A stretch of DNA of 64,000 nucleotides, taken from assembly GCA_020073565.1 (NCBI GenBank), contig JAIQEY010000021.1, forward strand, positions 30,013-94,012, given 5' to 3'. The notes under the pieces are model-generated. The model saw only the letters and a list, made by a program, of their open reading frames with translations, did not search any database and was not told the DNA's origin. This document shows positions 57,835-64,000 of the stretch, piece by piece. The stretch is from Terriglobia bacterium (GTDB lineage: Bacteria; Acidobacteriota; Terriglobia; Terriglobales; Acidobacteriaceae). Within the stretch, counting starts at the first letter, position 1. Each line of letters opens with the position of its first letter. The position numbers were made by a program, and so were the translations under genes.

Positions 57835-58977
57835 CTAATCCTTCAGCAACTGCCGCGCAATCACCAGGCGCTGAATTTCGCTCGTGCCTTCGCCGATGGT
57901 GCAGAGCTTTACGTCGCGGTAGAACTTTTCGGCGGGATAATCCTTGATGAACCCGTAGCCGCCGTGGATTTGCACGCCTTCATTGGCGCACTTCACGGCC
58001 ACTTCGCTGGCGTAAAGTTTGGCCATCGAAGATTCGAGCGTGGTCTTCATGCCGGCGTCTTTCATGGAAGCGGCGCGCAGGGTCAGCAGTTTCGCGGCTT
58101 CAATTTCCGTGGCCATATCGGCGAGCTTCCACTGGATGGCCTGGAATTCCGAGATCGGTTTTCCGAATTGCTGGCGCTGCTTCGAGTACTTGAGGGCTGC
58201 TTCGTAGGCGCCCTCGGCCATGCCGAGCGAGAGGGCGGCGATCGAGATACGGCCGCCGTCCAGCACGCGCATGGCGTCGATGAAGCCGGCGCCTTCCTTG
58301 CCTAGCAGGTTTTCTTCCGGCAGGAAACAATCCTCGAAGACCAGCTCGGAGGTATCGCTGGCGCGCAGTCCGAGCTTGTTTTCTTTCTTTCCGGGGCGGA
58401 ATCCCCTGGCGCCCTTCTCGACCACGAAGGCGGAGAGTCCATGGGTGTGCGCTGCGCGATCGGTGACGGCCAGAACTACGGCAACGTCTGCGTAGTGTCC
58501 ATTGGTGATGAACGTCTTGGTGCCGTTGAGCACCCATCCACCCTTGGTACGCGTGGCCGTCATGCGCGCGCTGCCGGCGTCCGATCCGGATGACGGCTCG
58601 GTTAATCCCCAGGCGCCGAGGAATTCGCCGGTTGCCAGCTTCGACACATATTTCTTCTTCTGCGTTTCATTGCCTGCGAGAAAAATGTGGTTCGAACTGA
58701 GCGAAGTGTGCGCGGCTACGATGATGCCGACTGATCCATCCACGCGCGAGAGTTCTTCGATGGCGGTGACGTACTCGACGTATCCCATGCCGGCGCCGCC
58801 ATACTCGGGCGGAAAGATCGTGCCCAGCAGACCCAGTTTGCCCAGTTCCTTGACGGTGGCGTGCGGGAACTCGCCGGCTTCGTCCCACTTCATGACGTTG
58901 GGGGCAATCTCGCGCTCGGCGAACTCGCGCACGTTCTTCTTTAATTGCAGTTGCTCGTCGTTCAGTTGAAAGTCCAA
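57835..58977 (-). CDS. Acyl-CoA dehydrogenase
   Basis: 380 residues. FAD enzyme oxidising acyl-CoA to enoyl-CoA. N-terminus [45 protein letters not shown] in the middle and the C-terminal catalytic-base region [21 protein letters not shown] (IGEGTSEIQ), typical of short- or branched-chain acyl-CoA dehydrogenases. The start is TTG 58977: GGAGG lies five bases upstream and the codon begins the family N-terminus. The open frame to 59097 has no such support. First gene of the leftward acyl-CoA/methylmalonyl operon. Confidence 0.92.
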   Translation of the reverse strand: MDFQLNDEQLQLKKNVREFAEREIAPNVMKWDEAGEFPHATVKELGKLGLLGTIFPPEYGGAGMGYVEYVTAIEELSRVDGSVGIIVAAHTSLSSNHIFLAGNETQKKKYVSKLATGEFLGAWGLTEPSSGSDAGSARMTATRTKGGWVLNGTKTFITNGHYADVAVVLAVTDRAAHTHGLSAFVVEKGARGFRPGKKENKLGLRASDTSELVFEDCFLPEENLLGKEGAGFIDAMRVLDGGRISIAALSLGMAEGAYEAALKYSKQRQQFGKPISEFQAIQWKLADMATEIEAAKLLTLRAASMKDAGMKTTLESSMAKLYASEVAVKCANEGVQIHGGYGFIKDYPAEKFYRDVKLCTIGEGTSEIQRLVIARQLLKD

Positions 58978-59407
58978 AGAATCCTCCGGAGACACCAAGT
59001 CCCTCGACCCCCTTTCGTTTCCGCTCAGGGTCGGTCGGGACGACAAATTAAAAACGATGGATGCCGCGCGCGGGGACGGCGCTGAAATGGCGCCCAACTT
59101 TTCATTTAAGCACGATCCGCCGGAACAACGAAATATCCGTACCGACCGGTTGGTACAAGATAAGATCGGGCATCCTATGACACACCAGATCGGCGGAGGA
59201 CGGGTGAAACGGTCGAGGCCGCAAAAACACTATGTCTCGGAGGGGTTCGCCTTGCTTTCCCTGAGATCGTTTCGGGGGTATACTTCCTTGGCATATCGGA
59301 GTGTTAGGTTCTCGAACTCCCCTCGACAACCTGAGGCGTGGGGCTGCCTAGTGGGTGAGGTTTGAAGCGCGCTCCTTCCGCCGGCTCTCCGAATCAGAGC
59401 AATTCCC
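58978..59407. other. Divergent promoter region of acyl-CoA dehydrogenase and kinase genes
   Basis: 430 bp between divergent genes. It holds a near-perfect 16-bp palindrome (59140-59155) and a TATACT-like box near 59278 for the rightward kinase gene. No convincing small gene. Confidence 0.45.
59140..59155. promoter_or_regulatory. TetR-like operator palindrome
   Basis: TACCGACCGGTTGGTA is palindromic except for one pair. The ACCGACCGGT core is like operators of TetR-family regulators of fatty-acid breakdown. It overlaps a possible leftward TTGTAC-17-TATTTC promoter (59130-59158), so it could control the acyl-CoA dehydrogenase operon. No TetR gene is present in the window. Confidence 0.4.
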
Positions 59408-62269
59408 ATGGATGAGCGCGACCCCAGGGCCAACGATTCCGACAGCCCGACGATGCCGGGTAATTTTCGCCCGGGCGACCGCTCAGCTGCTGCCGCTCAG
59501 ACCCCGCCGCCGCTCTCCAACCCTCCGCTTTCCGACGCCGTGACCATGCCGCAGTCCGCCCCCATTCCGGGCGCCTCGGCGGCGATGCCTTATGTGTTTC
59601 AGCCGTCCTCGGGAGGCCAGGACAGCGTCTCGGTGTTCCACGCGCTCCAACCAGGAGTTGTGTTCGCGGGCCGCTACGAGATCCTCCGTGTCCTTGGACA
59701 GGGCGGCATGGGCGCGGTCTACCAGGCGCGCGACCGCGAACTGGACCGTCTGATCGCACTCAAAGTCATCCGTCCCGAACTCGCGACCGACCCTGCTATC
59801 TTGCAGCGCTTCAAACAGGAACTGATTCTCGCCCGCAACATCACTCACAAGAACGTGGTGCGCATTTATGACCTGGGCGAGTCCGGGGGCATCCGCTTCA
59901 TCAGCATGGAGTACGTAGACGGCGAGGACCTGCGCACTCTGCTCCGCCAACACGGCAAGTTCTCCTCCCGGGAAGCCATCGGCATGATCGAGCAGGTCTG
60001 CCGCGCGCTCGACGCCGCCCATGCCGAAGGCGTGATCCACCGCGACTTGAAACCGCAGAACATTATGCGCGACAAGCACGGCCGGATCGTGGTGATGGAT
60101 TTCGGGCTGGCGCGTTCGCTCGGCGAGACTGGCCTGACCCAGACCGGCGCCATCGTGGGCACGCTCGAATACATGTCGCCCGAGCAGGCGCTGGGCGTGC
60201 AACTCGACCAGCGTTCCGACATCTTCAGCGTCGGCCTCATCTTCTACGAACTGCTGACCGGCAAAGCTCCCTACGAGGCCGACACCGCGATCGCCAGCTT
60301 GATGAAGCGCACGCGCGAAGACGCGAAGCCCGCTTCTGATATCGATCGCTCCGTCCCCAAATCCTTGAGTGCAATCGTCGGCCGCTGCCTGGAGCGTGAG
60401 CCGGCCAATCGCTATCACTCGGTGGTCGAGTTGTTGCAGCAGCTGACCACCTGGGAAGCCAATCCGAACATCAGTGCCGAAGCGCTTTCCAAGATGATCC
60501 CGCACCCCGTCGTGCACTCATCGCACTTCAATCTCGATCTTCCCGGGTCACGCTGGATGTGGCTCGCCGGAGCCGTGCTGGTGGTTGCGCTGGCGGTCTT
60601 CGCAGGACGCACGCTGCTGGTTCGTTCTGGCTCGCAGGGAGAGAGCGTGGCCCACGGAATCCCCCCGATGAGCAAGGGAAAATACGTGGCCATCCTCCCG
60701 CTCAAACGGGTTGGGGAAGAAAAAACGCTGGGCTATGTGGCCGATGGAATTGAGGAAGCGCTCGGCGCCAAGATGTTTCAACTGAAGGAAGTTCACCTGG
60801 CCTCCTCGGACGCGGTCGAAAAAGTCGCCGCCAAAGATCTGCCGGTCGCGAGACTCGCCCAGCAACTCGGTGTCAACCTGGTTCTGCAGGGCATGGTGCA
60901 AGGCAGCAGCGACAAACTGCGCGTCACCCTGAGTCTGGACGACGCCACCAAAGGCAGGCTCTGGAGCCAGGAGTTCTCGGGCATTCCCGGGGATCTGCTG
61001 GCGCTCGAAGACCAGATCTACGGCAACCTGGTCACCGCGCTCGCGCTCAAGCCGACCAACGAAGAACTGGCGCGCAGTGGCGCTCACCCCACTGAGAACG
61101 TGAAAGCTTACGATCTCTATCTCCAGGGCAGGAACGTCCTGCGCAACGCTCACAACCCGCCAGAGATTAAGAAGGCTGCCGACCTGTTTGAACAGGCCAT
61201 CGATAAGGATTCCAACTTCGCGCTGGCGTATGCCGGGCTGGCCGACGCCAGCGATCGCATGTACGGCGAAAGCAAGGACAGCCTGTGGGCGCACAAGGCA
61301 ACCATGGCGGCGGAGCAGGCGGAGCGCCTCTCAAGCACGCTGCCCGAGGTCCATCTCGCCTTGGGGAGCGTTTACTCTACCACCGGAAAGAACGCGCAGG
61401 CCATCACCGAACTGAAGCGCGCGTTGGAACTTGCGCCCAATTCTGATGAAGCCTATCGCCGCTTGGGGGACGCCTACCTCGCGAGTGGGCAAGCGGCGGA
61501 AACCATCCAGGCGTACCAGAGCGGCGTCGCCGCAAACCCCTATTTCTGGTGGAACCACAATTCTCTGGGGAGAGCATACCTGGAACTGGGCGATTCGGCT
61601 AAGGCGATGGAGTCTTTCCAGAAGGTCGTCGAGCTGGCGAACGATAATCCTATCGGATATGAAAACATCGGCACCGTTTATTTCCGGGAAGGCAAGTGGC
61701 TGGAAGCGATCCCGAATTACCAAAAGGCTTTGTCGCTCGCACCCGATGCCGATACCTATTCCAACCTGGGAACCTGTTATTTCTTTCTGCGACGCTACGA
61801 CGAATCGGTGACGATGTACCAGAAGGCGGCCGAGATGGCGCCTAACAAGGAGGTCATTCTGGGCAACCTGGGCGATGCCTACCGCTGGTCCGGCCACTCG
61901 GATCAGGCCACCCAGGCCTATGACAAGGCGATCACAGTGGCCTTCCAGGAACTCCAGGTAAATCCGCGATCCTTCACCATCATGGGCGATCTAGCGCTCT
62001 ATTACGCCAAGAAGGGCGATGCCACCAATGCCCTGCAGTACATCCAACGCGCCCGCTCCATCAGCCCCGGGGACTTGCAGCTGATGTATTCCGAAGTTCA
62101 AGTGAAAGCGCTGATCGGGAAACCGGAAGATGCCCTCAAGGCACTGCGAACGGCACTACAGAAGGGCTATGCAGCGCAAGAGGCCTGGAACGATCCTGAG
62201 CTTGCCAGGCTCCAGGCCCTGCCGCAGTTTTCTCAATTGGTGAACGAGTTCTCGAAAAAGAACCACTAA
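59408..62269 (+). CDS. Serine/threonine protein kinase with TPR repeats
   Basis: 953 residues. Disordered N-terminus (1-85, Pro/Ser/Ala-rich). Hanks-type kinase at 90-350: GQGGMGAVYQAR loop, catalytic HRDLKPQN at 211-218, DFGLAR at 231-236 and SPEQ. Transmembrane helix at about 380-402 (MWLAGAVLVVALAVFAG). A TolB-N-like region follows (KYVAILPLKRVGEEKTLGYVADGIEEAL), then about ten TPR motifs from 540 to 930. The TPR part should be periplasmic. This PknB-TPR plan is common in Acidobacteriota, where the signals are mostly unknown. Ribosome-binding site weak. Confidence 0.92.
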   Translation: MDERDPRANDSDSPTMPGNFRPGDRSAAAAQTPPPLSNPPLSDAVTMPQSAPIPGASAAMPYVFQPSSGGQDSVSVFHALQPGVVFAGRYEILRVLGQGGMGAVYQARDRELDRLIALKVIRPELATDPAILQRFKQELILARNITHKNVVRIYDLGESGGIRFISMEYVDGEDLRTLLRQHGKFSSREAIGMIEQVCRALDAAHAEGVIHRDLKPQNIMRDKHGRIVVMDFGLARSLGETGLTQTGAIVGTLEYMSPEQALGVQLDQRSDIFSVGLIFYELLTGKAPYEADTAIASLMKRTREDAKPASDIDRSVPKSLSAIVGRCLEREPANRYHSVVELLQQLTTWEANPNISAEALSKMIPHPVVHSSHFNLDLPGSRWMWLAGAVLVVALAVFAGRTLLVRSGSQGESVAHGIPPMSKGKYVAILPLKRVGEEKTLGYVADGIEEALGAKMFQLKEVHLASSDAVEKVAAKDLPVARLAQQLGVNLVLQGMVQGSSDKLRVTLSLDDATKGRLWSQEFSGIPGDLLALEDQIYGNLVTALALKPTNEELARSGAHPTENVKAYDLYLQGRNVLRNAHNPPEIKKAADLFEQAIDKDSNFALAYAGLADASDRMYGESKDSLWAHKATMAAEQAERLSSTLPEVHLALGSVYSTTGKNAQAITELKRALELAPNSDEAYRRLGDAYLASGQAAETIQAYQSGVAANPYFWWNHNSLGRAYLELGDSAKAMESFQKVVELANDNPIGYENIGTVYFREGKWLEAIPNYQKALSLAPDADTYSNLGTCYFFLRRYDESVTMYQKAAEMAPNKEVILGNLGDAYRWSGHSDQATQAYDKAITVAFQELQVNPRSFTIMGDLALYYAKKGDATNALQYIQRARSISPGDLQLMYSEVQVKALIGKPEDALKALRTALQKGYAAQEAWNDPELARLQALPQFSQLVNEFSKKNH

Positions 62270-62850
62270 CCGTTCCAGCGGTTCTTCCACATCTTACGCC
62301 GCGAAACCAGAGCACCAAGCCCCGTCATCATCAGAGCAATTGTGCCGGGCTCGGGAACAGCCGCAGTCGCGTGCGCGCTAAAATCCAACCCGCCTGGCCA
62401 ACAACTCCTTCCGACACAGGCGAACTTAATGGAGAAGCTCTGCCCGTTCAGAATCCCGTTGAATGGATTGTTTCCGCCCTTGATGCCCGACAACACAATG
62501 GCCACATTACCGTTTTCCAGGTTCGTAGCGGTGCAGCTCAGAAACAGGGACGTTTGACAGCTGATGTCGGCTGCCAGCACCTGGTGTCCGTGTTCAATCA
62601 ACGTCAACGAAGTCCAATTCTGTCCGGACGCATTGGTGAAAAACAGCGTACCGGAACCAGTCGGGTTATTTGGGACGCTGAAACTGAAATTCATTCCCAC
62701 ACTCGTGCAACCCTCCGGTGGGCAATGTACAGGCGCGTTACCGCTGACGCCGTGAATAATGATTCTGGGATCGGTGACCGAGCTGCCAAAGGCCAGCGCC
62801 CCTCCCAGCAGGATCAACAGAACCAGCACACAGAACCGAGAAATCTTCAT
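62266..62850 (-). CDS. PEP-CTERM sorting-signal protein
   Basis: 194 residues. Signal peptide MKISRFCVLVLLILLGGALA, beta-rich body with several Cys (CPPEGCTS, SCQTSLFLSCTA, CVGRSCWPGG) and the C-terminal sorting signal VPEPGTIALMMTGLGALVSRR: PEP box, hydrophobic helix, basic tail. Exported by an exosortase (EpsH-type) system, often in strains making exopolysaccharide; no exosortase is in the window. ATG 62850 has AGGA eight bases upstream. Its stop overlaps the kinase stop tail to tail by 4 bp. Confidence 0.88.
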   Translation of the reverse strand: MKISRFCVLVLLILLGGALAFGSSVTDPRIIIHGVSGNAPVHCPPEGCTSVGMNFSFSVPNNPTGSGTLFFTNASGQNWTSLTLIEHGHQVLAADISCQTSLFLSCTATNLENGNVAIVLSGIKGGNNPFNGILNGQSFSIKFACVGRSCWPGGLDFSAHATAAVPEPGTIALMMTGLGALVSRRKMWKNRWNG

Positions 62851-63236
62851 TGGAGTATTCCTGTTCACCAAGGAGTTGCCGGGCAGTACTCTCCCAGCTT
62901 GTTAGGGGAGTTCGCAGAGCGTATCTCGTTCGCCCAGCACGGGTCAAGCGGAAACACTGTGTTTTCGAAGAAATCTAATGGGCAGCATGCAAACTGTTGC
63001 GCACTTATCGCATAGATTGTCTGCTCCCCTGTGCAAAACCGCCCAGAAACCTGTACGCGGTGGCTGCCAACAAAAAAGCCGGAGCCCGAAAGCTCCGGCT
63101 GTCCAGTTAGCTGGTTTGCCCGGATAAAAACTTGAAGGGCTCGCGCGGCGTGAGCCGCGCAGGAAAACCCTGAGCCAAGTCCGATGCGCCCGCCACGCCT
63201 CTAACCCTTCTGTGCTGGCTCGAAGCGCGTAGCGCG
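62851..63236. other. Gap between PEP-CTERM and XRE regulator genes
   Basis: 386 bp. Contains the terminator at 63072-63100 for the leftward regulator gene and an AAACAC-T-GTGTTT near-palindrome near 62950. No gene seen. Confidence 0.5.
63072..63100 (-). terminator. Rho-independent terminator of the XRE regulator
   Basis: On the minus strand AGCCGGAGC and GCTCCGGCT form a 9-bp GC-rich stem with a short loop, followed directly by TTTTTT. Lies 137 bp after the regulator stop. Confidence 0.8.
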
Positions 63237-63776
63237 CTACGCACTCCGCCGCGGCCGCACCGTCAGATCTCTGACCTGCGCGAGAATACTCGACATCTGC
63301 ATCCCATTCAGTTGCGCGACAAACGGCAAAATCTCGCCCACGAACTGATCTTCCATCAGTTCGCGTACTTCTTCCTGCCGATTACGTTCTCCACCGGTGA
63401 GCAAGTCAGGGACGTTGACTTCCAGCGCCCTTGCCAGTCGCTCCAGCGACGAGAGCGTCGGCGTCGCCTTCTCATTTTCGATCTTCGACACGTAAGTCCG
63501 CGGTACTGACATGCGCAGCGCCAGTTGCCGCTGGCTCAGACCATTGCGCAGTCGCAGCGAACGAATAGAATGCGCCAGGTTCAGATGCCCGTGGCCGTTG
63601 CCGTTCATATTGATCGGCAAAACTTCCGGCGTGGGCGCTGTAATCTCCGGTTCGTCCTCATCCAGAGACAAGTGGCATCGCCGACAGAGATTGTTGGTTG
63701 TGCGGAATTGGACCAGCAGGCAGCGATCGCAACGAACAACCTCCCGGGAATCGACGGGAGTTAATGTAGTGGCCAT
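63237..63776 (-). CDS. XRE-family transcriptional regulator with N-terminal zinc ribbon
   Basis: 179 residues. Two CxxC pairs near the N-terminus (VVRCDRCLLVQFRTTNNLCRRCHLSL) form a zinc-ribbon-like module. The helix-turn-helix follows (NLAHSIRSLRLRNGLSQRQLALRMSVPRTYVSKIENEKATPTLSSLERLARALEVN, about 65-120). A C-terminal helical region (VRELMEDQFVGEILPFVAQLNGMQMSSILAQVRDL) may dimerise. No obvious regulated neighbour. A clear terminator lies downstream. Confidence 0.88.
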   Translation of the reverse strand: MATTLTPVDSREVVRCDRCLLVQFRTTNNLCRRCHLSLDEDEPEITAPTPEVLPINMNGNGHGHLNLAHSIRSLRLRNGLSQRQLALRMSVPRTYVSKIENEKATPTLSSLERLARALEVNVPDLLTGGERNRQEEVRELMEDQFVGEILPFVAQLNGMQMSSILAQVRDLTVRPRRSA

Positions 63777-64000
63777 TCAGGGTTTGGGAGTGCCAGAGCA
63801 GGAGGCTACTCTCAAAGCCAACTTAGGCGTAATCTCAACGATTGGCCCTGTGGAAGTCAAGACAAAAGTAGGATGAAAACAGGGGTACTTTGGGAAGAAG
63901 ATCCTGATTAGTCCGCGAAAACGAGGGGAAAACAGGTAAGAAACCATGGATGAGCGCGAGATGGCATGGGGTTTACTAACTATGTACACCCAGTCCGAAA
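63777..64000. other. Right-end region without a recognisable gene
   Basis: 224 bp upstream of the regulator, running to the window edge. Lower GC than the coding regions. It probably holds the regulator's promoter; nothing definite could be identified. Confidence 0.35.

Noticed and set aside
59102..59329. Small leftward frame in the acyl-CoA dehydrogenase/kinase gap
   Set aside because: Low-complexity translation without start context; it covers the operator palindrome and is better read as regulatory DNA.
1..64000. CRISPR array, tRNA, rRNA, prophage or integrase genes
   Set aside because: None were recognised by eye. The repeats present lack regular spacers, and no cas, tRNA-like or phage structural genes were seen.

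Overview
The window looks like a piece of chromosome from a soil-type Acidobacteriota (class Terriglobia, Koribacter/Sulfotelmatobacter-like). This is an inference from gene content: high GC, TonB-family proteins, serine/threonine kinases with TPR tails, a PEP-CTERM protein, many secreted serine hydrolases and NTF2-like proteins, menaquinone synthesis by the futalosine route, a transaldolase-glucose-6-phosphate isomerase fusion, and several dispersed intergenic repeat families. No rRNA, tRNA, CRISPR, prophage or integrase was seen.

Layout. 1-6.2 kb: a left-truncated membrane protein, an esterase, a small monooxygenase, a zinc alcohol dehydrogenase and a five-PAS sigma-54 activator. 6.2-20 kb: GH32 beta-fructosidase, mutL, secreted NTF2-like proteins, cmk, two beta-lactamase-fold hydrolases, a PD40 protein and an N-acetylglucosamine-kinase-like gene. 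19.7-23.2 kb: a sodium:solute symporter and an APC permease separated by a GxxExxY gene that lies exactly between two large palindromes. 23.3-28.8 kb: TonB protein, M48 and M49-like peptidases, HAD hydrolase. 28.9-39.1 kb: mqnD, bioY, topA, dprA, mqnA, sthA and mqnC, so three futalosine-pathway genes are interleaved with DNA-maintenance genes. 39.2-45 kb: a CSLA-like glycosyltransferase, a GAF-TonB fusion, a degenerate rubrerythrin and a GAF-HD-GYP protein. 45.1-54.9 kb: a co-directional sugar block, tkt, tal-pgi, gnd, zwf, glk, pgl, covering glucose phosphorylation and the whole pentose phosphate pathway. 55.2-59 kb: a leftward acyl-CoA dehydrogenase, VOC, meaB, mce operon for acyl-CoA/methylmalonyl-CoA metabolism, interrupted by a lower-GC gene framed by perfect 16-bp inverted repeats. 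59.4-64 kb: kinase-TPR protein, PEP-CTERM protein and an XRE regulator with a zinc ribbon.

The most unusual feature is the density of small repeat elements. They include the GxxExxY/palindrome unit (21181-21786), the 16-bp inverted-repeat cassette (55646-56450), a 26-bp hairpin repeat found between genes and also inside mutL, a second hairpin family shared by 26.26 and 55.08 kb, and AGCTTCGAGC-type arrays that have been translated into the tails of BioY and a four-helix-bundle protein. The GxxExxY unit is the best candidate for an undescribed mobile system.
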